NCBI RefSeq assembly: GCF_000494755.1 | Contig: NC_022657.1 | Coordinates: 1,650,001 to 1,714,000, forward strand | DNA: 64,000 nucleotides | Direction of reading: 5' to 3' | DNA from: Amorphoplanes friuliensis DSM 7358 | GTDB lineage: Bacteria; Actinomycetota; Actinomycetes; Mycobacteriales; Micromonosporaceae | Shown: piece by piece, positions 27,989 to 36,850 of the stretch | Layout of the letters: every line of letters starts with the position of its first letter | How positions within the stretch are numbered: the first letter of the stretch is position 1 | Translations under genes and position numbers: made by a program | The notes under the pieces: generated by a model | The model's input: the letters and a program-made list of their open reading frames with translations, nothing else | Told to the model about the DNA's origin: nothing | Database searches by the model: none

Positions 27989-30900
27989 ATGCTCGATAAC
28001 GAGCCACAGGGCGGTGAACGGGACGGAGCTACCACTCCTCCCGTCGATGCCGCCGAAAGCACGACGCCCGTGCGTCGGACCCGTGCGCCCCGGCGCAAGG
28101 CAACGCCCGCTGCCGCCACGGCAGCGGACGCACCCGGCACCGAGCCGGGCGCCGCGGACGAGACGGCGAGCGCCGTTGATGCCGCTGCGGCCGAGGCCCC
28201 CGCGGCACCGGTACGCCGGCGTCGTAAGGCCGCGGCTCCTGCCGCACCCGTGGAGGAGCCCGCCGCGCCCGCCGCTGTCGCGGAGGATCCTGCCGCTGTC
28301 GCGGAGAGCCTGCTCAGCGATGGTGAGCCCGTCGCGCCGGTGAAGGCCACCCGGGCCCGCCGGAAGAAGGCTGTCCCGCCGGCCGCGCCGCCGGAGCCGG
28401 TGGCGGAGGAGCCTGTCGCCGAGGACGAGCCCGAGGCCGTCGCGGAGGAAGTGCCGCCCGCAGTCGTGGAGACGCCGCTGATCGGTGTTCTCCCGCTGGA
28501 CAACGACCTGGTCGAGGAGGCGCCGGCACCGCGGACGCGGAGCCGTAAGGCCGCCGCTCTGCCCCCGGCTGTGCTCTTCATGCCGCCGGAGCCCGAGACG
28601 GAGCCGGCACCCACCCGTCGCACCCGCCGGGGTGCGGCAGCCGCACCCGTGGTGACGGAGCCCGTCGCCGCCGAGCCTGCGGTCACCGATCTTTTTGCCA
28701 CCGAGCCGGTCGAGGCCGTCTCGGAGGAGCCTGCCGCCGAGGAGGAGCCCGCCGAGGGCACCCGGCGCCCGGCCCGCAGCCGGCGTCGCCGGGGTGCGGC
28801 CGCCGAGGAGCCGGTGGAGGTCGCCGAGGTCGCCGAGGTCGTCGAGCAGCCCGTGCTCGAGGAGGCCGACGAGACCGCCGACGACATCGAGGACGAGGAC
28901 GAGCTGGACGAGGACGGCAACAGCCGCCGTCGCCGCCGCCGGGGACGCCGTGGCCGTGGCCGCGGCAAGGGCCCGTCCGACGAGGGCGACGACGAGCCCG
29001 AGGCCTCCGCGGAGGGTTCCGCGGACGCCGAGAGCGAGGACGAGGAGGACGCCGAGGACGGTGACGGGGTCACCCGCCGCCGGCGCCGCCGGCGTCGCAA
29101 GGGCTCCGGTGACACCGAGGCCGGTGGCATCGAGGACGGCGTGCACACCGTCGTCCGCGTCCGTGAGCCGCGGACCCGTGAGCGTTCCGACGAGGTGCAG
29201 GGCGTTTCCGGCTCCACCCGTCTCGAGGCCAAGCGTCAGCGCCGGCGGGACGGCCGCGAGCAGCGCCGCACCCGCCCGCCGATCCTGAGCGAGTCGGAGT
29301 TCCTGGCCCGCCGCGAGGCGGTCGACCGCGTGATGGTCGTCCGGCAGAAGCCCGACCGCACCCAGATCGCGGTGCTCGAGGACGGCGTCCTCGTGGAGCA
29401 CTACGTGTCGCGCACGACCTCCGGCACCATGGTCGGCAACGTCTACCTGGGCAAGGTGCAGAACGTCCTGCCGAGCATGGAGGCGGCGTTCGTCGACGTC
29501 GGCCGGGGCCGCAACGCCGTGCTCTACGCCGGTGAGGTCAACTGGGACGCCACCGGGCTCGAGGGCCGGGCCCGCTCGATCGAGCAGGCGCTGCGCTCCG
29601 GCGACTCGGTGCTGGTCCAGGTGACCAAGGACCCGATCGGGCACAAGGGCGCCCGGCTGAGCAGCCACATCGCGCTCTCCGGCCGTCACCTGGTCTACGT
29701 CCCCAACGGCAACGCCTCCGGGATCAGCCGCAAGCTGCCCGACAACGAGCGCAAGCGCCTGCGGGACGTGCTCAAGAAGCTGGTGCCGGACGGCGCCGGT
29801 GTCATCGTGCGGACCGCCGCCGAGGGCGCCAGCGAGGACGAGCTGGCCCGCGACGTCAAGCGGCTGCAGGCGCAGTGGGAGGACATCCAGGCGAAGGCGG
29901 CCGAGGGGCACGCCCCGGCGGCGCTCTCCGAGGAGCCCGACCTGGTCATCCGCGTGGTCCGGGACCTCTTCAACGAGGACTTCCGCGAGGTGGTCATCCA
30001 GGGCGAGCAGGCGTTCGGCGAGGTCGAGAGTTATCTCGAGTCGGTCTCTCCCGAGCTGCTCGACCGGCTGCACCGGCACGTCGGCGCCGCCGACATCTTC
30101 GCCGAGAAGCGCATCGACGAGCAGATCCTCAAGGGCCTGGACCGCAAGGTCTTCCTGCCCTCGGGTGGCCACCTGGTCATCGACCGCACCGAGGCGATGA
30201 CGGTTGTCGACGTCAACACCGGTAAGTACACCGGTGCGGGCGGTAACCTCGAGGAGACCGTCACCCGGAACAACCTCGAGGCGGCCGAGGAGATCGTGCG
30301 GCAGCTCCGGCTGCGCGACATCGGCGGCATCGTCGTGATCGACTTCATCGACATGGTGCTGGAGAGCAACCGCGAGCTGGTGCTGCGCCGGCTGACCGAG
30401 TGCCTGGGCCGGGACCGGACCAAGCACCAGGTCACCGAGATCACCTCGCTCGGCCTGGTGCAGATGACCCGTAAGCGGATCGGTGCGGGCCTGCTCGAGG
30501 CGTTCACCGAGACCTGTGACCACTGCAAGGGCCGCGGCCTGATCATCCACACCGAGCCGGTGCCGGAGAAGCGCGTCGGCGGTAACGGTGCCGGCGGCGG
30601 TGCCGCAGTCACCCAGGTGAAGGCGGTCGCTGCGGCGGCCCGCACCGAGGCGCCCGTGCAGCAGCCGGCCACCACCAAGTCGCGGCGTCGCCGTGGCGGC
30701 GGTGGCGCCGAGCAGCCGGCCGAGTCCGAGGTCGCCGTGGCCGAGGTCACGGAGGCGCCGGAGGTCGTGGAGGCTCCGCGTGAGCGGGTCACCGAGGACC
30801 CGGTCGCGGAGACCGCCGGTCTGCCGCCGCAGGGTTCGGGCATCGTCGCGGCGGCCGGTTCGGGGATCGTGGCGCGCACCGCGCCGACGGCCACCAGCAG

Positions 30901-31135
30901 CACCTCCGACGACGACTACGACATCAGTGGTTACGACCTGTCCCGGTACGAGTCCAACGGCACGAACGGCACCGGGCCTTCGGCCGAGCCGCTGCAGCTG
31001 ACCGGCTCGGACGATCCGGACGCGGCCGAGGACGACGAGGACGGCGAGGGCGACGACGACGAGCCCGTGGGCGCGGGTGCGGGTGGCCGGCGTCGTTCGC
31101 GGCGCGGCGGCACCCGGCGGCGTACCCGCCCGTAA
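27989..31135 (+). CDS. rne: ribonuclease E/G family protein
   Basis: This 1048-residue endoribonuclease acts in mRNA decay and rRNA processing. The long N-terminal part (1-420) is low-complexity, alternating acidic and Arg-rich patches. The S1 RNA-binding domain (about 475-560) begins near GNVYLGKVQNVLPSMEAAFV. The catalytic DNase I-like domain holds IGGIVVIDFIDM (about 776-788). The zinc link is CDHCKGRG (about 840-848). The C-terminal 180 residues are again disordered with an acidic DDEDGEGDDDEP run. The core sits between two disordered arms, as in actinobacterial RNase E. ATG 27989 follows GGAG by 8 nt, and upstream in-frame sequence is not coding. Confidence 0.95.
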   Translation: MLDNEPQGGERDGATTPPVDAAESTTPVRRTRAPRRKATPAAATAADAPGTEPGAADETASAVDAAAAEAPAAPVRRRRKAAAPAAPVEEPAAPAAVAEDPAAVAESLLSDGEPVAPVKATRARRKKAVPPAAPPEPVAEEPVAEDEPEAVAEEVPPAVVETPLIGVLPLDNDLVEEAPAPRTRSRKAAALPPAVLFMPPEPETEPAPTRRTRRGAAAAPVVTEPVAAEPAVTDLFATEPVEAVSEEPAAEEEPAEGTRRPARSRRRRGAAAEEPVEVAEVAEVVEQPVLEEADETADDIEDEDELDEDGNSRRRRRRGRRGRGRGKGPSDEGDDEPEASAEGSADAESEDEEDAEDGDGVTRRRRRRRRKGSGDTEAGGIEDGVHTVVRVREPRTRERSDEVQGVSGSTRLEAKRQRRRDGREQRRTRPPILSESEFLARREAVDRVMVVRQKPDRTQIAVLEDGVLVEHYVSRTTSGTMVGNVYLGKVQNVLPSMEAAFVDVGRGRNAVLYAGEVNWDATGLEGRARSIEQALRSGDSVLVQVTKDPIGHKGARLSSHIALSGRHLVYVPNGNASGISRKLPDNERKRLRDVLKKLVPDGAGVIVRTAAEGASEDELARDVKRLQAQWEDIQAKAAEGHAPAALSEEPDLVIRVVRDLFNEDFREVVIQGEQAFGEVESYLESVSPELLDRLHRHVGAADIFAEKRIDEQILKGLDRKVFLPSGGHLVIDRTEAMTVVDVNTGKYTGAGGNLEETVTRNNLEAAEEIVRQLRLRDIGGIVVIDFIDMVLESNRELVLRRLTECLGRDRTKHQVTEITSLGLVQMTRKRIGAGLLEAFTETCDHCKGRGLIIHTEPVPEKRVGGNGAGGGAAVTQVKAVAAAARTEAPVQQPATTKSRRRRGGGGAEQPAESEVAVAEVTEAPEVVEAPRERVTEDPVAETAGLPPQGSGIVAAAGSGIVARTAPTATSSTSDDDYDISGYDLSRYESNGTNGTGPSAEPLQLTGSDDPDAAEDDEDGEGDDDEPVGAGAGGRRRSRRGGTRRRTRP

Positions 31136-31145
31136 GTGTGTCGAT

Positions 31146-31190
31146 CGGGCGGTTCCGGCAGGGTTGTTCCTGCTGGGGCCGCCCGTTTCA
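31146..31190 (+). terminator. terminator after rne
   Basis: CGGGCGG (31146-31152) pairs with CCGCCCG (31179-31185), with an inner GCAGG/CCTGC stem and a TTT tail. It lies 10 bp after the rne stop. Confidence 0.75.
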
Positions 31191-31261
31191 TGTCCGCTGA
31201 TCTATGTCGGCTACCCTCGTGATCCCCCAGTCACATCCCCCGCGAGGAGTACCGAAACCCC

Positions 31262-31789
31262 ATGCGACGCCTGTTGTGCGCGACCGCCGTGAGTGGCGCC
31301 CTTCTGCTCGGCGCCGGTTGCTCGACCGACAAGTCGGCCGAGACCACAACCGTGGCCCCCACGTCCGCCGCCTCCGCCGCTGCCGGGCCCGCTGAGGGCG
31401 CCGTCACCGCCTCGGCCGGTGCGGGTCAGGCGGGCGCCGGTGACGCGGCGCTGTCGGGCAACACCGACGCGATCTGCCAGCAGGCCGCGAAGACCGGTGG
31501 TGACTCCGCCAAGAACTTCGCCGAGGACCGGAAGCTCCTGAAGGCCGCCAAGTCGTCGAAGGACAAGGACCAGGTGGCCAAGGCCAAGGAGAAGGCCACC
31601 CGCGACGTGGAGAACTACTCGTTCGCGCTGAAGGACATGTCGGAGCTGACCACCGACAAGAAGCTCAAGGCGACGCTCGCGGACATGAGCAAGCAGGTCG
31701 CGGCCCTGAAGGGTGACGTCACCAAGCTCGACTCGGCGCAGCTCACCAAGCTGAACGACACCCTCGGCAAGGCCTGCGGCAAGAACTGA
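31262..31789 (+). CDS. putative lipoprotein, helical
   Basis: This 175-residue secreted protein has a lipoprotein signal MRRLLCATAVSGALLLGAGC, with the lipobox LGAGC and acylated Cys at 20. A Ser/Ala/Thr/Gly-rich linker spans about 25-70. A helical, Lys-rich domain (75-175) contains two further Cys (near 77 and 171) that could form a disulfide. I do not recognise a family. A GAGGAG ribosome binding site and an upstream TACCCT hexamer at about 31211-31216 suggest its own promoter. Confidence 0.82.
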   Translation: MRRLLCATAVSGALLLGAGCSTDKSAETTTVAPTSAASAAAGPAEGAVTASAGAGQAGAGDAALSGNTDAICQQAAKTGGDSAKNFAEDRKLLKAAKSSKDKDQVAKAKEKATRDVENYSFALKDMSELTTDKKLKATLADMSKQVAALKGDVTKLDSAQLTKLNDTLGKACGKN

Positions 31790-31949
31790 GCCGTCCCCGG
31801 TTTGGGTTCCGCCGCGCTCATGAAGTAGTCTTTCTGACGGCGCATTTTCACGCGCCTGTTCCGTGCGCGCTCCATCCGGGGCGCCTGCCGGATCCAGTTT
31901 CATCCGCCAAGCAGCTTCCGGCTGCGTAAGTCTCAGGGAGTCCGCGTCG
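31790..31949 (+). promoter_or_regulatory. 5' leader and promoter region of rplU-rpmA
   Basis: This 160-bp gap between the lipoprotein gene and rplU holds two small hairpins, ATCCGG/CCGGAT and GCAGC/GCTGC (the second near 31909-31925). Ribosomal L21 operons often carry autoregulatory leaders, so this may be one. I could not match it to a described structure. Confidence 0.35.
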
Positions 31950-32264
31950 ATGTACGCGATCGTCAAGACCGGCGGCAAGCAGTACAAGGTTGCCGAGGGC
32001 GACGTGATCGAGGTCGAGAAGCTCGCGGGTGTGCCCGGCGACTCCCTGACGCTCGCCGCGGTGCTCCTCGTCGACGGTGACAACCTGGTGACCGATGCGG
32101 CCAAGCTTGCCAGCGTGACGGTGTCCGGCGAGATCGCCGAGCACACCAAGGGTCCGAAGATCCGGATCCACAAGTTCAAGAACAAGACCGGCTACCACAA
32201 GCGCCAGGGGCACCGCCAGCCGCTGACTCTGGTCAAGGTGACCGGCATCAAGAGCGGGAAGTAG
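31950..32264 (+). CDS. rplU: 50S ribosomal protein L21
   Basis: This 104-residue protein begins [14 protein letters not shown] and ends with [17 protein letters not shown], the conserved L21 blocks. The length is typical. ATG 31950 lies after CAGGGAG, and the longer upstream frame is leader sequence. It is followed by rpmA 8 bp later, the universal L21-L27-Obg order. Confidence 0.98.
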   Translation: MYAIVKTGGKQYKVAEGDVIEVEKLAGVPGDSLTLAAVLLVDGDNLVTDAAKLASVTVSGEIAEHTKGPKIRIHKFKNKTGYHKRQGHRQPLTLVKVTGIKSGK

Positions 32265-32272
32265 GGGCAGCC

Positions 32273-32530
32273 ATGGCTCACAAAAAGGGTGCGTCCAGCT
32301 CCCGCAACGGCCGCGACTCCGCCGCCCAGCGGCTGGGCGTCAAGCGGTTCGGCGGCCAGCTGGTCAACGCCGGCGAGATCATCATCCGCCAGCGGGGCAC
32401 GAAGTTCCACCCGGGTGACCTCGTCGGCCGCGGTGGCGACGACACGCTGTTCGCGCTGGCCAAGGGCAATGTGCTCTTCGGTCACACGCGGGGTCGCAAG
32501 ACCATCAGCATCGTGCCGGTCGCGGAGTAG
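32273..32530 (+). CDS. rpmA: 50S ribosomal protein L27
   Basis: This is an 85-residue L27 with the N-terminus [16 protein letters not shown], the tail that reaches the peptidyl transferase centre. There is no cleavable extension of the kind seen in Firmicutes. [20 protein letters not shown] is also typical. It is followed by a strong terminator. Confidence 0.98.
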   Translation: MAHKKGASSSRNGRDSAAQRLGVKRFGGQLVNAGEIIIRQRGTKFHPGDLVGRGGDDTLFALAKGNVLFGHTRGRKTISIVPVAE

Positions 32531-32540
32531 ATCCACGTCA

Positions 32541-32577
32541 CAGCGGGCCGCGGACCTCTCGGGTCCGCGGCCCGCTG
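32541..32577 (+). terminator. terminator after rpmA
   Basis: A perfect 16-bp stem (32541-32556 with 32562-32577) has a 5-nt loop and is followed by TTTGGTTTTT. It partly separates rplU-rpmA from obgE, whose start is only 28 bp further on. Confidence 0.9.
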
Positions 32578-32604
32578 TTTGGTTTTTGAGGTAGGAGTTC
32601 AGAA

Positions 32605-34119
32605 GTGGCAACGTTCGTCGACCGGGTAGTGCTGCACCTGCAGGCAGGTGACGGCGGGCACGGCTGTGCCTCCGTCCGCAGAGAGAAGTTCAAGCCCCTC
32701 GGTGGCCCCGACGGCGGCAACGGTGGTCACGGCGGTGGCATCACGCTCGTGGTCGACCCGCAGCAGCACACCCTGCTGGACTTCCACTTCCGTCCCCACG
32801 TCAAGGCTCAGAACGGCACGGGTGGCGCCGGCGCGAACAGGGACGGCGCCAACGGTGGCGACCTGGTCCTGTCGGTGCCGGACGGCACGGTCGTGCAGAC
32901 GCCCGACGGTGAGGTCATCGCCGACCTGATCGGCGCCGGCACCACCTTCGAGGTGGCCCGTGGTGGTCGTGGCGGGCGCGGCAACGCGTCGCTGGCGAAC
33001 GCCCGGCGCAAGGTTCCCGGCTTTGCCGAGCTGGGTGAGCCCGGCGACGCGCTCGACGTCGTGCTCGAGCTCAAGAGTGTCGCCGACGTCGGCCTGGTGG
33101 GTTTCCCGTCGGCCGGCAAGTCGTCGCTCATCTCGGTCATGTCGGCCGCGAAGCCGAAGATCGCCGACTACCCGTTCACCACCCTGGTCCCGAACCTCGG
33201 TGTGGTGCAGGCCGGTGACCACACCTTCACCGTCGCCGACGTGCCCGGCCTGATCCCCGGCGCCGCCACCGGCAAGGGGCTCGGCCTGGAGTTCCTGCGG
33301 CACATCGAGCGCACCTCGGTGCTCGTGCACGTGCTGGACGCGGCGGCGCCCGAGATCGAGCGTGACCCGCTGGCCGACCTGGACGCCATCGAGGCCGAGC
33401 TGGCCGCGTACGGCGGGCTCGAGGAGCGGCCGCGGCTGGTGGTGCTCAACAAGATCGACATCCCGGACGGCAAGGACCTGGCCGAGATGGTCCGGCCCGA
33501 GCTCGAGGCGCGGGGCCTGCCGGTCTTCGAGGTCAGCGCGATCACCCGCGAGGGCCTCAAGGAGCTCATGTACGCCCTGGGCGACGCCGTGGCCGCCAAC
33601 CGGCTCGCCGCACCCGCCCCCGAGTCGACCCGGACCGTCGTCCGCCCCCGCGCGGTCGACGAGAAGGGCTTCACCATCGAGCGCGACGTCGACGGCGTGT
33701 TTGTCGTCCGCGGCCCGCAGGTCGAGCGCTGGGTCCGCCAGACAAACTTCGACAACGACGAGGCCATCGGTTATCTCGGTGACCGGCTGGACCGTCTCGG
33801 TGTCGAGGCCGCGCTGGCCAAGAAGGGCGCCGAGGCCGGCGACCCGGTCCGCATCGGCGACCGCGAGTTCGACTGGCAGCCCAACACCGGCGAGTACATC
33901 TCCGGCCCCCGCGGCACCGACATCCGCCTCGAGGAGGTCGACACCCGGCCCAGCGCGGCGTCCCGTCTGGCGGCCCGCAAGGCCCGCCGTGTCCGCGGCG
34001 ACGACGAGCTGCTGCACATGGCCGAGGACGGCACGGTCAGCACGATCTCGATGGCCTCCAGGCCGGTCCTCATCGAGGACGACCACGACGAGGACGAGGA
34101 CGACACGGACAAGAAGTAG
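32605..34119 (+). CDS. obgE: GTPase Obg
   Basis: This 504-residue GTPase acts in 50S ribosome assembly and stress control. The Gly-rich Obg fold spans 1-158 ([20 protein letters not shown]). The G domain has GFPSAGKSS (G1, about 167-175), DVPG (G3), NKID (G4) and SA (G5). An OCT domain follows at about 345-425. The C-terminal tail ends in an acidic [13 protein letters not shown] run. Start GTG at 32605 follows AGGTAGGAG. Confidence 0.97.
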   Translation: MATFVDRVVLHLQAGDGGHGCASVRREKFKPLGGPDGGNGGHGGGITLVVDPQQHTLLDFHFRPHVKAQNGTGGAGANRDGANGGDLVLSVPDGTVVQTPDGEVIADLIGAGTTFEVARGGRGGRGNASLANARRKVPGFAELGEPGDALDVVLELKSVADVGLVGFPSAGKSSLISVMSAAKPKIADYPFTTLVPNLGVVQAGDHTFTVADVPGLIPGAATGKGLGLEFLRHIERTSVLVHVLDAAAPEIERDPLADLDAIEAELAAYGGLEERPRLVVLNKIDIPDGKDLAEMVRPELEARGLPVFEVSAITREGLKELMYALGDAVAANRLAAPAPESTRTVVRPRAVDEKGFTIERDVDGVFVVRGPQVERWVRQTNFDNDEAIGYLGDRLDRLGVEAALAKKGAEAGDPVRIGDREFDWQPNTGEYISGPRGTDIRLEEVDTRPSAASRLAARKARRVRGDDELLHMAEDGTVSTISMASRPVLIEDDHDEDEDDTDKK

Positions 34120-34177
34120 GCCGGCCGTCCAGATCCCGGCAACCCGGCGGAAACGGACGTTGTTTAGGGTCTGGGGC

Positions 34178-34633
34178 GTGCTGATCGAATCGCGACCCTC
34201 GTCCGATGCCGAGCTGGCCGCCCTCCTGATCGCGCAGCAAAAGGAGCTGAGCGAGGCCGACGGAGGGCTGGACGGCGAGGTCTACCTGACGCACGACGAC
34301 GCGGCCTACCTGGTGGTCGTCGTGCAGGGGAGAGCCGTCGCGTGCGGTGCCTGGCAGGCCCTGGGGCCGGGTGTGGCCGAGCTGAAGCGCATGTACGTGC
34401 GCCCGGCGTTCCGTGGCCGCGGCATCGCCCGTCAGCTGGTCGTCGCGCTCGAGGAGGAGGCGCTGGCCGCCGGCCGGCCGGTGCTGCGGCTCGAGACGGG
34501 CACCTACCTGCCGGCGGCGATCAGCCTGTACCGGTCGGCCGGGTACACGCCGATCCCGGTCTTCGGGGAGTACGTCGGCAACCCGTTCAGCGTCTGCTTC
34601 GAGAAGTCGCTGGTGGCGGTCACTTCTCGCTGA
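34178..34633 (+). CDS. GNAT family N-acetyltransferase
   Basis: This 151-residue acetyltransferase has the acetyl-CoA binding motif VRPAFRGRGIARQLV (R/Q-x-x-G-x-G/A) near 78-92, preceded by ELKRMYV, and LYRSAGYTPIPVFGEY near the C-terminus. The substrate is unknown. Start GTG 34178 lies 7 nt after a TAGGGT -10 hexamer (34165-34170), so the transcript is probably leaderless. The longer ORF upstream runs antiparallel to real coding of obgE and is discarded. It overlaps the end of the converging gene by 14 bp. Confidence 0.88.
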   Translation: MLIESRPSSDAELAALLIAQQKELSEADGGLDGEVYLTHDDAAYLVVVVQGRAVACGAWQALGPGVAELKRMYVRPAFRGRGIARQLVVALEEEALAAGRPVLRLETGTYLPAAISLYRSAGYTPIPVFGEYVGNPFSVCFEKSLVAVTSR

Positions 34634-36173
34634 CGTTGGTCATCGCCGACTGCAGGACCATCGGGCTGGCGTTCCACTTCTGGAGGGTCGAGCCGCTGCA
34701 GGGGGCCATGACGGCCTTGCTGACGTCACCGTGCCCCGCCCAGAAGTCGGTGCTGTCCGTGCCGGTCAGGCACCAGGTCGTCCCGGCGGGCGCCTGGAAC
34801 GCCGACTCGATCCGGTACGCCGTGCCGAACACCCCGGTGGCGGCGTACCGCGTCCAGGTCATCGACGCGCCGATCGTGGCCGGGCACAGCTGCACGGACA
34901 CGTACTGCCGGGCGGCGGTCGAGCCGGGGCTGGTCAGGCAGTAGTCCTGGTTGTCGCGGTCGTTGTGCAGCCAGATCCGCCCGGTGGCGCTGGTGGCGCC
35001 CGTCGCGATGTCCGGCAGGTGCCAGACCTGGTTCCACTGGATCGCGCCGCTGGGCTTCTGCTTGCACGGCCAGATGACCAGGAAACCCGCGGCGACATTG
35101 TCGCCGGCCACGTCGAGGCAGCGCCCGAACTGCTGGAAGTTGACCAGCTGGTTGGTGCCCGGCCCGGCCCGCCCGGTGCCCGCTGCGGCGTCCGGCGCGA
35201 AGCTGCGGCTGTCGGTGTAGTCGCTGTAACAGGCGCGGTCGTACTGCGAGACGCCGGCCGGGTCACTGGCCTCGGCATGCAGCACGATCGTGCTGCCCAC
35301 CGTGCCGGGCGTGGCCAGGTGGAAGCACTGCGCGTTGAGGTCGGTGCCGTTCGTGGTGCCCTCGAAGTTGGCCCGGTCGTTGAGGCTCCACTGCTGGCGG
35401 GCGATCGGCGTCGCCGAGCACGCCTTGAACACCACCTGCTCCAGGTTGACGGGCGCGGCGTCCAGGCACATGCCCGTCGTCCCGTCCGCCCGCGAGGAGA
35501 CCAGGACCAGGTTCAAGCTCGACTCGTACGCGAACAGCTGAGCATCCGACGTGCTGTCGCAGACCTGCATCGTGACGGGATCACCGGCGACCGGCCGGGT
35601 GCCCGGTGCGGCGAAGCAGAGATCGGGGTTGTGCGGCCCGTACAGGTGGATCAGCCCGCCGGCGATGTTCTCCCGCGTCTTGCTGTGCAGCGTGTACGTG
35701 GCTGTGACCGTACGCGGGGAGCCGCTGTTGAGGGCTTTGCCGGTGGAGGAGAGCAGCACGTAGACGGGTGAGCCCGCGGCGAGATAGGTGCTGGTGCAGG
35801 GCAGTTTGTTGGCCTGCGCCCACGTCACGTCGCCGGCGGGTGGCTCGGTCGCCAGGTAGTAGACGCCGACGCTGTAGGTCTGGTCGGTGCCGCCGTTGAC
35901 CGTGCCGCTGAACGGCCCGCAGGGCAGCTTGCGGAAGTCGCCGGTGCCGTTGGCGGCGGTGGCGAGCCGGATGCGGCCCAGCGCGCTGTCGAGACCGCTC
36001 TGGGCGGCGTCGAGCGCCTCCGAGCTGTGGATCGTCGAGCGGGTGGCTGCGATCTGGGAGTTCACGGTGGTCGCGAGCAGCGCGCTCAGACCCATCCCGA
36101 TCGTGATCAGCAGGATGGCCATGGGCAGCGAGCCGCGGTCGTCGGAGGGACGCCGCCACCAGCGGGTCCTCAC
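34620..36173 (-). CDS. pilus-associated protein with C-terminal ricin-type lectin-like repeats
   Basis: This 517-residue protein starts with a prepilin-like hydrophobic helix after DDRGS (LPMAILLITIGMGLSALLAT, about 16-36). A helical pilin-like segment follows, and then a long extracellular part. That part has repeated blocks with CLDxA, QQW and QVW (CLDAAPVNLEQVV, QWSLND, CLDVAGDNVA, WNQVWHL), as in ricin B-type beta-trefoil carbohydrate-binding modules. It has many Cys, consistent with secretion. GTG 36173 overlaps the stop of the pseudopilin gene upstream (GTGA). The longer ORF read-back is not coding. The function is probably a surface adhesin carried on pseudopilins, which is inference. 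Confidence 0.75.
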   Translation of the reverse strand: MRTRWWRRPSDDRGSLPMAILLITIGMGLSALLATTVNSQIAATRSTIHSSEALDAAQSGLDSALGRIRLATAANGTGDFRKLPCGPFSGTVNGGTDQTYSVGVYYLATEPPAGDVTWAQANKLPCTSTYLAAGSPVYVLLSSTGKALNSGSPRTVTATYTLHSKTRENIAGGLIHLYGPHNPDLCFAAPGTRPVAGDPVTMQVCDSTSDAQLFAYESSLNLVLVSSRADGTTGMCLDAAPVNLEQVVFKACSATPIARQQWSLNDRANFEGTTNGTDLNAQCFHLATPGTVGSTIVLHAEASDPAGVSQYDRACYSDYTDSRSFAPDAAAGTGRAGPGTNQLVNFQQFGRCLDVAGDNVAAGFLVIWPCKQKPSGAIQWNQVWHLPDIATGATSATGRIWLHNDRDNQDYCLTSPGSTAARQYVSVQLCPATIGASMTWTRYAATGVFGTAYRIESAFQAPAGTTWCLTGTDSTDFWAGHGDVSKAVMAPCSGSTLQKWNASPMVLQSAMTNVSEK

Positions 36174-36742
36174 TGCGGGAACACCGGGTCGGCGGCGCTC
36201 GCGCTGAACAGCGACGAGGACGCGCGGATGCAGATCGTGAACTTGCAGTCGGGCGACAACCACGTCACACCGACGACCAGCCGGACCATGGCCACGGGCA
36301 GCCCGCTGTTGGTCCCGCAGGCCCCACCGGCGGCGGCCTGCCAGCACTTCCCGACGAACCAGTAGCGCGAGTAGGTGACGTCGTTGACCTTGAAGGTGTC
36401 GGTCGAGACGGTCTCGGGGATCGGCACGGTGGGTGCGGCACCGGTCACCTTGGCGTCCCAGCGGGTGGTTGCACCGAGATAACCGAGGGTGTCGAAACCG
36501 CTGACGTTCACGCAGGTGCCGCACTGCTTGCGGCCGACCAGCAGCGCCGGCCCGCCGAACCCGCGAGCCTGCTCCATCCCGGTCTGCGCGAGGCGCGTCG
36601 CGGTCTGGATCTGGGCCTGATACCGGCTGGTACGCAGGGACGACACGAAGTAGGTGCCCAGTGAGGCCATCAGCATGCTGATCAACGCCAACGACACGAT
36701 GACCTCGATCATCGTGAAGCCGTCGTCCTTCCTCTCCCGCAC
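36170..36742 (-). CDS. type IV prepilin-like protein (PilV/GspI-type)
   Basis: This is a 190-residue minor pilin. The prepilin peptidase site is DGFTMIEVIVSLALI, with cleavage expected after Gly9 and Glu at +5 (F10=+1, E14=+5). A hydrophobic helix and an extracellular domain with several Cys (CGTC and others) follow. It needs a prepilin peptidase and a pilus ATPase, and neither is in the window. It is translationally coupled to the lectin-like protein gene downstream. Divergent pepN starts 109 bp away. Confidence 0.9.
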   Translation of the reverse strand: MRERKDDGFTMIEVIVSLALISMLMASLGTYFVSSLRTSRYQAQIQTATRLAQTGMEQARGFGGPALLVGRKQCGTCVNVSGFDTLGYLGATTRWDAKVTGAAPTVPIPETVSTDTFKVNDVTYSRYWFVGKCWQAAAGGACGTNSGLPVAMVRLVVGVTWLSPDCKFTICIRASSSLFSASAADPVFPQ

Positions 36743-36850
36743 GATCTACCAGTCGGCTCGGGGAAGCCCTCGTTGAGGAGCAGTGACGAGTTTCTCCCGG
36801 GCCCGGGCGTCGGGACTGCGTACCGGGGGCCGGGGCGGCATGATGGGCGG

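Noticed and set aside
27950..30550. 866-residue ORF on the minus strand
   Set aside because: It is antisense to rne. The repeated acidic/basic codons leave the reverse frame open.
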